DNA from: Curtobacterium sp. Leaf261
Lineage (GTDB): Bacteria; Actinomycetota; Actinomycetes; Actinomycetales; Microbacteriaceae
DNA: 64,000 nt
NCBI RefSeq assembly: GCF_001422205.1
Contig: NZ_LMMJ01000008.1
Span: 114,915-178,914 of the forward strand
Reading direction: 5' to 3'
Part shown: one piece after another, positions 17,791 to 25,689 of the stretch
Position numbering within the stretch: position 1 is the stretch's first letter
Layout of the letters: the number at the start of each line of letters is the position of its first letter
Notes under the pieces: generated by a model
Databases searched by the model: none
The model's input: the letters and a program-made list of their open reading frames with translations, nothing else
What the model was told of the DNA's origin: nothing
Made by a program: the position numbers and the translations under genes

Positions 17791-18731
17791 GCGGTGACCT
17801 GCCGAGCGAGGACCTCGGCCGTGGCGGAGGCCGGGACGAGCTCGCGGGGTGCGTAGTCCTCGGGGATGCCGGCGACGATGGACTCGATCGCGCGGACGAT
17901 GGTGCGGTTCGCCTCGGCCAGGCGGTCCATCACGAGCTGGTGCGTGACGGCGGTCTCGGCCTGTCCGGCCTGCTGGGCCTGTCCGGCCGGGGCATCCGCC
18001 GGACCGCCGGCTGTGTCGTCGGACGCTGGTCGTGCCTCCAGGCCGTCCTCGTCCTCGGCGGGCGCGAGCCCGGCGTCGGCGTCCGTCACGAAGGACAGGT
18101 TGACCGTCCCGATCCCGAGCTCCGCCGCGAGCGGGACCTCGGGCGACATCGTCATGTTGATGGTGTGGCCGCCGGCGTTCCGGAGCCAGATCGACTCCGC
18201 ACGCGTCGAGAAGCGCGGACCCTGGATGACGACGCAGGTCCCGGTCGGCTTCGCGTCGATGCCGAGCGCCTCGAGCGCGTCACGGGCGGTCCGTCGGAGC
18301 ACGGGATCGAAGGGGTCCGCGAACGACAGGTGCTGCACGCTCCCCGCGTCGAAGAAGGTGTCCTCGCGACCCCACGTCCGGTCGATGATCTGGTCGGTCA
18401 GGACGAACGTGCCCGGCGCGTAGTCCGGGTGGAGCCCGCCGACCGCGCTCGAGGACACGAGGGCCCGGACACCGAGGCTCCGGAGCGCCCAGACGTTCGC
18501 GCGGAACGCGATGCGGTGGGGCGCGACGGAGTGCTCGCGCCCGTGCCGGGTCAGGAACGCGACGCGGCGACCGGCCATCGTGCCGATGCTGATCGGACTC
18601 GACGTCGGCCCGAACGGCGTGGCGACGTCGACCTCGGTCGCGGTGCCCTCCTCGAAGAGGGAGTACAGGCCGGAACCGCCGATCACCCCGATCGTGACGG
18701 GGGTGGTGATGGTGGAGTTCTCCACAGACAA
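17787..18731 (-). CDS. mtnP: S-methyl-5'-thioadenosine phosphorylase (MTAP/PNP family)
   Basis: 314 residues from TTG 18731, chosen because GAGAGGA stands six bases before it; GTG 18725 is the alternative. Motifs are IGVIGGSGLYSL, FLTRHGREH, HRIAFRANVWALRSLGV, and VIQGPRFSTRAESIWLRNAGGHTINMTMSPEVPLAAE. It phosphorolyses methylthioadenosine to adenine and methylthioribose 1-phosphate. Residues of about 220-255 form an acidic, Ala/Gly/Gln-rich insert not seen in typical MTAP. The gene is translationally coupled to an epimerase, which is unusual for a salvage enzyme. Confidence 0.92.
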   Translation of the reverse strand: MSVENSTITTPVTIGVIGGSGLYSLFEEGTATEVDVATPFGPTSSPISIGTMAGRRVAFLTRHGREHSVAPHRIAFRANVWALRSLGVRALVSSSAVGGLHPDYAPGTFVLTDQIIDRTWGREDTFFDAGSVQHLSFADPFDPVLRRTARDALEALGIDAKPTGTCVVIQGPRFSTRAESIWLRNAGGHTINMTMSPEVPLAAELGIGTVNLSFVTDADAGLAPAEDEDGLEARPASDDTAGGPADAPAGQAQQAGQAETAVTHQLVMDRLAEANRTIVRAIESIVAGIPEDYAPRELVPASATAEVLARQVTA

Positions 18732-18881
18732 TTGGCGTCCTCTCCGCGGTGGGCGTCGTGCTCGCTACGCTACCGATGGGCGTTCGGCAACCGTTCGGAA
18801 GGCCCTCAGCAACCAGCGACGAACCTGGTGCGGACGCGGTGCATCGTGCTGCGGGGACCGTGCGGGAGAGGAGTGGTGCGG

Positions 18882-20174
18882 ATGCCCACGATCGACGACC
18901 ACCGCGCGACCGTCGCCGCGCTCGTCGCGCCGGCGCTCGACGCACTGCGGCGGAACGGACTGGAGGAACGGCTCGTCGACGACCTCGTGGACGACGCCGG
19001 GGCTGGGGCAGGGCACCGCGTGCTCGGTCGCGCGGTCGCCACACCGATCGACCTGCCGCCGTTCGACAACAGCCAGATGGACGGGTTCGCGCTCCGGTCG
19101 ACCGACGCCGGCGTACGGCTCCGCGTCGGGCGACCGATCCCGGCCGGGGTGGTGCGGCGCTCCCTCGCGGTGGGTGAGGCGGCACCGATCATGACCGGCG
19201 CCCCGATCCCGGACGGTGCCGACGTCGTCGTCCCGGTCGAGGCGTTCGGCGTCCGGTTCCCGGCTGCGCTCGACCTTCCCGAACTCACAGCACCGGTCGG
19301 CCTCGTGCCGGGGACCTTCGTCCGGACGCGCGGCTCCGACCTCCCCGCCGGCGGTGTGCTCGCGCCCGCCGGTGCCCCCGTCACACCGGCGCTGCTCGGT
19401 GTCCTCGCGGCGGCCGGCGTCGAGCGCGCGGGACTCGTGCGTCGACCGAGGGTGCTCGTCGTGTCGACCGGGTCCGAGCTCGCAGCGCCGGAGCCCGCGA
19501 CTCCGAGTCCCGCGACTCCGACTCCCGCGACTCCGGGGCCGGGGATGCCGTCGGGCTCGGCATCCACCATCGGCGACGCCAACGGCACCTCTCTCCGCGC
19601 GGCACTCGCCGAGGTCGGTGCCGCCACGCGCGCCGTCCGCGTGCCGGACGACGTCGACGGGTTCCTGGGCGCCGTCACCGACGCCGCAGACGGCTGGGCC
19701 GACCTCGTCCTGACCACCGGCGGCATCAGCATGGGGGCGTACGAGGTGGTGCGCGAGGCGCTCGAGCCCCGCGGCCTCGTGGTGACGAGCGTCGCGATGC
19801 AGCCGGGTGGTCCGCAGGCAACAGGGACGGTGGTGCTCGGGGACTCGACGCTCCCCGTCATCGCGTTCCCCGGCAACCCCGTCTCGGCCCTGGTGTCCTT
19901 CGAGGTGTTCCTCCGGCCGCTGTTCGCCGCGCACGCCGGGATGCCGTCCGACCGTCCGAGCATGACGCTCCCCGCGGCCGATGCGGCGCCGTCGCCGGCA
20001 GGCAAGCACCAGGTCCGCCGCGGTACCGTTCGCGACGGCCGCGTGTCCTTCGTCGGCGGTGCGAGCTCCCACCTGCTCGCCCACTACGCCGACGCGACAC
20101 ACCTCGTCCACGTGCCGCTCGGTGTCGACCGCGTCGAACCGGGCGACCCCCTGACCGTCTGGAGCATCCGATGA
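18882..20174 (+). CDS. moeA: Molybdopterin molybdenumtransferase
   Basis: 430 residues. GGGAGAGGAG precedes the ATG by about nine bases; GTG 18873 is in frame too. MoeA hallmarks are LPPFDNSQMDGFALRS, IMTGAPIPDGADVVVPVE, the MPT-binding LTTGGISMGAYE and IAFPGNPVSALVSFEVFLRP. The insert around residues 205-225 is a threefold PATP-type repeat caused by a short DNA tandem repeat near 19495-19540. It inserts molybdate into MPT-AMP to give Mo-MPT. First gene of the moeA-moaC-mog-moaE operon, divergent from mtnP. Confidence 0.95.
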   Translation: MPTIDDHRATVAALVAPALDALRRNGLEERLVDDLVDDAGAGAGHRVLGRAVATPIDLPPFDNSQMDGFALRSTDAGVRLRVGRPIPAGVVRRSLAVGEAAPIMTGAPIPDGADVVVPVEAFGVRFPAALDLPELTAPVGLVPGTFVRTRGSDLPAGGVLAPAGAPVTPALLGVLAAAGVERAGLVRRPRVLVVSTGSELAAPEPATPSPATPTPATPGPGMPSGSASTIGDANGTSLRAALAEVGAATRAVRVPDDVDGFLGAVTDAADGWADLVLTTGGISMGAYEVVREALEPRGLVVTSVAMQPGGPQATGTVVLGDSTLPVIAFPGNPVSALVSFEVFLRPLFAAHAGMPSDRPSMTLPAADAAPSPAGKHQVRRGTVRDGRVSFVGGASSHLLAHYADATHLVHVPLGVDRVEPGDPLTVWSIR

Positions 20175-20668
20175 CGAACGACCTGTCCCACGAGCGGGCG
20201 GACGGCCTCTCCCACGTCCGGGCGGACGGTTCGGCGCACATGGTCGACGTCTCCGCCAAGGAGGTCACCGCGCGCTCCGCCACGGCGACCGCCACGCTCG
20301 TCACCCGCCCGGACGTCGTCGCGCGCATCCTCGACGGCTCGTTGCCCAAGGGCGAGGTGATCGGCACCGCACGGATCGCGGCGATCATGGCCGTCAAGCG
20401 GACCTCGGACCTCATCCCGCTCTGCCACCCGCTGCCGATCGCGGGCGTCGAGGTCGACATCGTCGGTGCCGACGACCGTGTGACGATCACGGTGTCGGTG
20501 CGGACCACCTCGCGCACGGGTGTCGAGATGGAGGCGCTGACCGGTGCGAGCATCGGGGCGCTGACGGTGTACGACATGGTGAAGGCCGTCGACCGAGCGG
20601 CCGTGGTGACCGACGTCAGGGTGCTCGAGAAGCACGGTGGCCGGTCCGGCGACTGGAGTGCGGCATGA
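20171..20668 (+). CDS. moaC: Cyclic pyranopterin monophosphate synthase
   Basis: 165 residues, ATGA overlap with moeA. It has MVDVSAKEVTARSATA at the start of the family domain, LIPLCHPLPIAGVEVD, GVEMEALTGASIGALTVYDMVKA with the conserved catalytic Lys, and a C-terminal KHGGRSGDW. It converts the MoaA product to cPMP. The first 20 residues are an extra acidic leader with a duplicated SHxRADG motif. Confidence 0.95.
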   Translation: MTNDLSHERADGLSHVRADGSAHMVDVSAKEVTARSATATATLVTRPDVVARILDGSLPKGEVIGTARIAAIMAVKRTSDLIPLCHPLPIAGVEVDIVGADDRVTITVSVRTTSRTGVEMEALTGASIGALTVYDMVKAVDRAAVVTDVRVLEKHGGRSGDWSAA

Positions 20669-21213
20669 GCCCCGACAGCAGCATGCATGGAGCAGGGAGC
20701 GGTGACCGGGGTCGCGCGGCGGTCATCGTGGTGTCGACGCAGGCCTCGCGCGACGTCGCCCTCGACACGACCGGACCGGTGATCACGGCCTGGCTCCGGG
20801 AGCGGGGGTTCTCGCTCGACAGCGCGGTGATCGTGGCGGACGGCGGGCCGATCGCGGAGATCGTGGCCGCCGAGCTCGCGGGGGGAGCGCGTGTGGTGAT
20901 CTCGACGGGCGGCACCGGTGTCACGCCCTCCGATCGCACCCCCGAGGCCGTCGGACCCTTCATCGACCTCGAGATCCCCGGGATCATCGAGGAGCTGCGT
21001 CGTCGCGGGACCGACGTCGGCGTCCGGTCCCTGCTCACCCGCGGGGTCGCCGGCCTCGGCGCGGGAGGAGCATTCCTCGTGACGCTGCCCGGGTCGCGCG
21101 GCGGGGTCCGGGACGGCCTCGACATCATCGACGGGCTGCTCGACCACCTGCTCGCGCAGGTCGAGGGCGAGGGGCACGCGCCCCGGGGGCAGCGGACCGG
21201 GGAGTCCGCGTGA
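20665..21213 (+). CDS. mog: Molybdopterin adenylyltransferase-like protein (MogA/MoaB family)
   Basis: 182 residues, ATGA overlap with moaC. It has the MPT-binding loop VVISTGGTGVTPSDRTPEAV followed by IPGIIEELRRRG and FLVTLPGSRGGVRDGLDII. It activates molybdopterin by adenylation before MoeA action. Distinguishing MogA from MoaB by eye is not reliable, but the operon context requires this activity. Confidence 0.9.
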   Translation: MSPDSSMHGAGSGDRGRAAVIVVSTQASRDVALDTTGPVITAWLRERGFSLDSAVIVADGGPIAEIVAAELAGGARVVISTGGTGVTPSDRTPEAVGPFIDLEIPGIIEELRRRGTDVGVRSLLTRGVAGLGAGGAFLVTLPGSRGGVRDGLDIIDGLLDHLLAQVEGEGHAPRGQRTGESA

Positions 21214-21686
21214 CGCCGGCCGGAGGCGGACCGGCTCCGTTCCTCCCGTCCGGTGACGGCGGCGGCGCGGTCGCGCTGGCCGACGTCGTCGACCGCCCGG
21301 TCACCGTGGCCGAACTGGAGGCACTGGTCGCCACGAGCGCGGACGGTGCGGTCGTGACGTTCGCCGGCGTCGTCCGCGACCACGACGGCGGCAAGGGCGT
21401 CAGCGCGCTCGGCTACGAGGCGCACCCGACCGCCGGTGACGTCATCCGGTCCGTCGCGGCCGCGATCGTCGCCGAGCACCCCGACGTGCGCATCGCCGTC
21501 CTGCACCGGGTCGGAGACCTCGTCATCGGGGACGTCGCCCTCGCCTGCGCGGTCGCGGCACCGCACCGGGGCCAGGCGTTCGCGGCCTGCGCGGCGCTCG
21601 TCGACCTGGTCAAGGACGAGGTCCCGATCTGGAAGCACCAGCGCTTCGCCGACGGCTCCGACGAGTGGGTCGCGGCGGGAGCCTGA
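21210..21686 (+). CDS. moaE: Molybdopterin synthase catalytic subunit
   Basis: 158 residues from GTG 21210 overlapping the previous stop. Family motifs are GAVVTFAGVVRDHDGGKGVSALGYEAHPTA, IAVLHRVGDLVIGDVAL, CAALVDLVKDEVPIWKHQRFADG. The K-x-E-V-P-I-W-K-x-E/H segment includes the catalytic lysines. It works with MoaD to dithiolate cPMP. It ends the cofactor operon; a cytosine-triplet repeat follows immediately. Confidence 0.95.
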   Translation: MTPAGGGPAPFLPSGDGGGAVALADVVDRPVTVAELEALVATSADGAVVTFAGVVRDHDGGKGVSALGYEAHPTAGDVIRSVAAAIVAEHPDVRIAVLHRVGDLVIGDVALACAVAAPHRGQAFAACAALVDLVKDEVPIWKHQRFADGSDEWVAAGA

Positions 21687-21770
21687 CGCCCGCTCTGGCG
21701 CCCGCGCCCGCGCCCGCGCCCGCGTCTGGCGCCCGCGCCCGCGCCCGCGCCCGCGCCTGGCCCGCGCCGG
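21687..21770. repeat. GCGCCC tandem repeat, two blocks, after moaE
   Basis: Two nearly identical blocks of about 30 bases, each with four evenly spaced CCC triplets in a GCGCCC hexanucleotide register and separated by TCTGG. The minus strand therefore carries four or more GGG triplets with three-base loops per block, the classical G-quadruplex pattern. Confidence 0.7.
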
Positions 21771-21839
21771 TGAGCGGTGCCGAAGTATCGGGTGGGCGAC
21801 TCGAGGCGACCGTTGGGCACTTCTCGTGGACGGCGCGGG

Positions 21840-21852
21840 CAGAATCGGACCG
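21840..21852 (+). promoter_or_regulatory. -10 element placing transcription start at the amine oxidase GTG
   Basis: CAGAAT at 21840-21845, six bases, GTG at 21852. No Shine-Dalgarno sequence. It decides the start over an ATG at 21777 in the same frame. Confidence 0.55.
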
Positions 21853-23186
21853 TGACTGAACTCGACACGATCGTCGTCGGTGCCGGTATGTCCGGCCTGA
21901 CCGCCGCGCGCAGCCTCGCCGCCTCGGGGCAGCACGTCGTCGTGCTCGAGGCCCGGGACCGGATCGGCGGACGGACCTGGACGGACGACGACCTCGGCGT
22001 GCCCGTCGACCTCGGGGCGTCCTGGATCCACGGCATCGACGGCAACCCCCTGACCGTCCTCCGCGATGCGTTCGGCATCGAGAGCTCGGTGTTCACCGTC
22101 GGCAGCTTCCAGCCGGAGGGGTCGATCGCCATGCACGCCCCGGACGGTTCACGGCTGAACGCGTTCGAGCAGCGCCGGTGGGTGGACGACGTCGCGACGA
22201 CCGACGTCCGGCTCGAGGCCGTCATCGCGCACGCACCCGCAGGTACGACCTACGCCGAGGCGGTCGACCTCGCGCTCGCCGACCTCGGGTGGGACGACGA
22301 GCGAGCGGCCCGCGTGCGGGAGTTCATGGGCCACCGCGTGGAGGACCTCTGCGGCGCGACGAGCTCCGCGCTCGACGCGCACGGCCTCGACGAGGAGCAC
22401 GTCCCCGGGGACGAGGTGGTGTTCCCCGGCGGGTACCGGCAGTTCGTGGAGCGCATCGCCGACGGGCTCGACGTCCGGCTCGGGCAGGTCGTCACGCGGG
22501 TCGAGCGGAGTGCCGCGGGGGTGGTCGTCCGGACGCAGGACGGCGCGGTGCACCGGGCGGCGCAGGCCGTGGTCACGGTGCCGCTCGGCGTGCTGCAGTC
22601 GAGGAGCGTGACGTTCGAGCCGCCCCTGCCGTCGGCGAACCAGGGCGCGATCGACCGGCTCGGCATGGGCGTCTACGACAAGGTGTTCCTGCGGTTCCCG
22701 TCGGTGTTCTGGGACGAGGACTCGGACGTCATCCGGCGACAGGGTCCGGACATCGCCTGGCACTCGTTCTACAACCTGACCCGGGCGACGGGGGAGCCCG
22801 TGCTCGTCGCGCTGGTCGGGGGGCCGTCCGCGCGTGCACTCGAGGACCGGGCGGACGAGGACATCGTCGCCGCGGCGCTCGACGCCCTCCGCGAGCTGTA
22901 CGGGGACGCGGTCGGCGAGCCCGTCGCCACGAGGACCACCCGGTGGGCGCACGACCCGTTCGCACTCGGGTCGTACTCGTTCCTGGCGACCGGGGCGGCG
23001 ACCTCGGACCCCGACCTCGTGGCGGAGCCGATCGACGGTGTGCTGCACCTGGCCGGCGAGGCGACGTTCGCCGACGAACCCGCGACCGTGCACGGGGCCC
23101 TGCTGTCCGGGCACCGGGCCGCGGAGCGGATCCTCGGGCGTCCCATGGACCTCGCGGTGCTTGCGACGCCGCTGCCCGTGCCCTGA
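21852..23186 (+). CDS. FAD-dependent amine oxidase
   Basis: 444 residues. It has the N-terminal dinucleotide motif IVVGAGMSGLTAARSLAASGQHVVVLEA, then RDRIGGRTWTDDDLGVPVDLGASWIHG, the signature of the MAO/polyamine oxidase family. The FAD-contacting C-terminal part reads VLHLAGEATFADEPATVHGALLSGHRAAERI. PLGVLQSRSVTFEPPLP is typical of polyamine oxidases and LSD1-like enzymes. It likely oxidises an amine such as a polyamine to an aldehyde with H2O2 release. No signal peptide is present. Monocistronic. Confidence 0.9.
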   Translation: MTELDTIVVGAGMSGLTAARSLAASGQHVVVLEARDRIGGRTWTDDDLGVPVDLGASWIHGIDGNPLTVLRDAFGIESSVFTVGSFQPEGSIAMHAPDGSRLNAFEQRRWVDDVATTDVRLEAVIAHAPAGTTYAEAVDLALADLGWDDERAARVREFMGHRVEDLCGATSSALDAHGLDEEHVPGDEVVFPGGYRQFVERIADGLDVRLGQVVTRVERSAAGVVVRTQDGAVHRAAQAVVTVPLGVLQSRSVTFEPPLPSANQGAIDRLGMGVYDKVFLRFPSVFWDEDSDVIRRQGPDIAWHSFYNLTRATGEPVLVALVGGPSARALEDRADEDIVAAALDALRELYGDAVGEPVATRTTRWAHDPFALGSYSFLATGAATSDPDLVAEPIDGVLHLAGEATFADEPATVHGALLSGHRAAERILGRPMDLAVLATPLPVP

Positions 23187-23225
23187 CCCGCGACCGGGGG
23201 ACTGCGGCGGTGTCCAGCCGCTCCA

Positions 23226-23238
23226 TAGAATTCCCGGG
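23226..23238 (+). promoter_or_regulatory. -10 element placing transcription start at the PLDc_N protein GTG
   Basis: TAGAAT at 23226-23231, a near-consensus -10, then six bases and GTG at 23238. This is the clearest of the leaderless-type promoters. Confidence 0.65.
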
Positions 23239-23633
23239 TGACCCTGTTCTACGGCATCCAGCTCCTGCTGCTGATCACCGCACTCATCGACGTCATCGTC
23301 CGCGACCAGTCGCAGGTCCGGTACCTGCCGAAGTGGGCCTGGATCCTGCTGGTCATCCTCCTTCCCGTCGCCGGCGCGATCATCTGGTTCGTCGTCGGGC
23401 ACGACTGGCAGGCCGGACCGCGGAACCACGGCCGGTACCTCGAGCCGAACCGCCGCGAGGACCGGTTCGCGACCCTCGGCGACGCCCGGGCGGCGCACGG
23501 GTCCCAGCGGGTGTCGTCGACCGAGCAGGAACTCGCGGCGCTCGAGGACGAGATCCGGTTCTACGATGCACAGGCGCGCCTCAAGCGTGCCAAGGAGGCC
23601 GCGGGCGAAGCCGAGCCGACCTCGGGGAGCTGA
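23238..23633 (+). CDS. PLDc N-terminal-like (PLDc_N) membrane protein
   Basis: 131 residues. Two membrane helices (about 3-20 and 35-54) separated by RDQSQVRYLPKWAW form the PLDc_N module, with VAGAIIWFVVGHDWQAGPR ending helix 2. Residues 90-125 are charged and likely coiled coil (TEQELAALEDEIRFYDAQARLKRAKE). Such stand-alone PLDc_N proteins are common in actinobacteria and their function is unknown. Monocistronic and probably leaderless. Confidence 0.83.
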   Translation: MTLFYGIQLLLLITALIDVIVRDQSQVRYLPKWAWILLVILLPVAGAIIWFVVGHDWQAGPRNHGRYLEPNRREDRFATLGDARAAHGSQRVSSTEQELAALEDEIRFYDAQARLKRAKEAAGEAEPTSGS

Positions 23634-23635
23634 CC

Positions 23636-23719
23636 CGTCCCTCCAGTCCGGGTCTCCCGTGCGCCGGATCGCACCACCATCCGCGCATCGCACCACCGGC
23701 GAACGGTGGTGCCATGCGC
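23636..23719. terminator. Half hairpin element and stem-loop after the PLDc_N gene
   Basis: GTCCCTCCAGTCCG at 23636-23650 is one arm of the widespread hairpin family without its partner. Downstream, GCGCATCGCACCACC (23683-23697) pairs with 23705-23719 at 14 of 15 positions across a seven-base loop. It probably ends transcription before the ABC-F promoter. Confidence 0.55.
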
Positions 23720-23771
23720 CGGAACTGCTGCCATGCGTGGGAAACAGGGCGGGGCGCGCAGCGCGACCGCC

Positions 23772-23784
23772 TACCCTTGACGGG
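23772..23784 (+). promoter_or_regulatory. -10 element placing transcription start at the ABC-F GTG
   Basis: TACCCT at 23772-23777 followed by six bases and GTG at 23784; no ribosome-binding site. Confidence 0.55.
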
Positions 23785-25676
23785 TGGCACACCTCCTCGG
23801 CGCAGAAAACCTCCATCTCGAGTACCCGACACGGGTGATCTTCGAGCGCGTCTCGATCGGCATCGACGAGGGCGACCGGATCGGCGTCGTCGGCCGGAAC
23901 GGCGACGGCAAGTCGACGCTGATGTCCCTCCTCGCGCAGCGGATCGAGCCCGACGACGGCCGGGTCACCCAGCGCCGCGGTGTCACGATCGGCTTCCTCG
24001 ACCAGCGCGACGACCTGCCCCTCGGCGAGACCGTCGGCAGCGTCGTCGTCGGCGACCGCGTGGAGCACGAGTGGGCGGGTGACGCCAAGATCCGCGACGT
24101 CATCTCGGGCCTGGTGTCCGACATCGACTGGTACGGCCTCGTCGACGACCTCTCCGGCGGACAGCGTCGGCGGGTCGCGCTCGCGCGGCTGCTCGTCGGC
24201 GACTGGGACGTGCTGTTCCTCGACGAGCCGACCAACCACCTCGACGTCGAGGGCATCGCCTGGCTCGCCGAGCACTGCAAGCGCCGCTGGTCGGCGAACT
24301 CGGGCGGACTCGTGGTCGTGACACACGACCGGTGGTTCCTCGACGAGGTCTCGACCACCACGTGGGAGGTCCACGACGGCATCGTCGAGGCGTTCGAGGG
24401 CGGGTACGCCGCGTACGTGCTGCAGCGGGTCGAGCGTGACCGGATGGCGAGTGCGTCAGAAGCCCGACGACAGAACCTCATGCGGAAGGAGCTCGCCTGG
24501 CTCCGCCGCGGCGCCCCCGCACGCTCGACGAAGCCCAAGTTCCGCATCGACGCGGCCAACGAGCTCATCGAGAACGAGCCTCCCGTCCGCGACAGCGTCG
24601 CGCTGTCGCAGATGGCGACCGCTCGGCTCGGCAAGGACGTCGTCGACCTGCTCGACGCCGGCGTGCAGTGGCCGGGTGCCGACCGTCCGGTCCTCGAGCA
24701 CGTCGAGTGGCGGATCGCCCCGGGGGAGCGGACCGGCATCCTCGGACCGAACGGTGCGGGCAAGTCGACGCTCCTCGGCCTCGTGTCGCAGAAGGTCCTA
24801 CCGACGTCCGGCAAGGTCAAGACCGGCAAGACCGTGCAGATCGCGATGCTCGACCAGCAGCTCGCGGACCTGCAGCAGTTCGCGAACGACCGGGTGCGCG
24901 AGGTCGTCGCCCGGAAGAAGACCAGCTACATCGCCGACGGCAAGGAGATGACGCCGTCGCAGCTGCTCGAGCGCCTCGGTTTCAGCTCCGCGCAGCTCTC
25001 CACGCCCGTCAAGGACCTGTCCGGCGGGCAGAAGCGCCGGCTGCAGCTCATGCTCATCCTGCTCGACGAGCCGAACGTGCTCATCCTCGACGAGCCGACG
25101 AACGACCTGGACACCGACATGCTCGCCGCGATGGAGGACCTGCTCGACTCCTGGCCCGGCTGCCTGCTCGTCGTGTCGCACGACCGGTACCTGCTCGAGC
25201 GGGTCACCGACCAGCAGTACGCGGTGCTCGGCGGGCGGCTGCGGCACCTGCCGGGCGGTGTCGAGGAGTACATGGCGGTCCGAGCGGCCGGTGGCGTGAC
25301 CGGTGGGGTCGGGTCCGGGTCCGGGGGCGGGGGTCGGGGTTCCGCAGGTGGGTCCGGTTCCGCTGGTGGTTCCGGCTCCGGCGGTTCGGCCGGGAGGCCC
25401 GGGGCAGCGTCCGGCGGGTCCGCCGCGTCCGGCTCGGCGTCGGCTCCGACCCTGACGGGTGCCGACCGTCGCACGGCCGAGAAGGAACTCTCCGCACTCG
25501 ACCGCCGCATCAAGAAGGTCGGGTCCGAGCGCCAGGGCGTGCTCGACGCGTTCTCGGCGCACGACCCGAACGACTTCGCGGGCCTCGGCGGCCTGCAGGC
25601 CAAGCTCGGGGCCGCCGACGCGGAGCTCGAGACCCTCGAGACCCGGTGGCTCGAGCTCGCCGACGAGCTGGCGTAG
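23784..25676 (+). CDS. ABC-F family ATPase, Uup-like
   Basis: 630 residues with two ATPase domains and no membrane segment. The first has GRNGDGKST, LSGGQRRRVALARLL and LFLDEPTNHLD. The second has [25 protein letters not shown] and LILDEPTNDLD. A helical linker lies between them (about 215-275), the family's P-site tRNA interaction motif. A Gly/Ser-rich low-complexity segment (about 510-550) leads to a C-terminal coiled coil (LTGADRRTAEKELSALDRRIKKVG), as in Uup. ABC-F proteins act on the ribosome or, for Uup, on branched DNA. Housekeeping role more likely than antibiotic resistance. Confidence 0.9.
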   Translation: MAHLLGAENLHLEYPTRVIFERVSIGIDEGDRIGVVGRNGDGKSTLMSLLAQRIEPDDGRVTQRRGVTIGFLDQRDDLPLGETVGSVVVGDRVEHEWAGDAKIRDVISGLVSDIDWYGLVDDLSGGQRRRVALARLLVGDWDVLFLDEPTNHLDVEGIAWLAEHCKRRWSANSGGLVVVTHDRWFLDEVSTTTWEVHDGIVEAFEGGYAAYVLQRVERDRMASASEARRQNLMRKELAWLRRGAPARSTKPKFRIDAANELIENEPPVRDSVALSQMATARLGKDVVDLLDAGVQWPGADRPVLEHVEWRIAPGERTGILGPNGAGKSTLLGLVSQKVLPTSGKVKTGKTVQIAMLDQQLADLQQFANDRVREVVARKKTSYIADGKEMTPSQLLERLGFSSAQLSTPVKDLSGGQKRRLQLMLILLDEPNVLILDEPTNDLDTDMLAAMEDLLDSWPGCLLVVSHDRYLLERVTDQQYAVLGGRLRHLPGGVEEYMAVRAAGGVTGGVGSGSGGGGRGSAGGSGSAGGSGSGGSAGRPGAASGGSAASGSASAPTLTGADRRTAEKELSALDRRIKKVGSERQGVLDAFSAHDPNDFAGLGGLQAKLGAADAELETLETRWLELADELA

Positions 25677-25689
25677 GGGACGGAGCACG

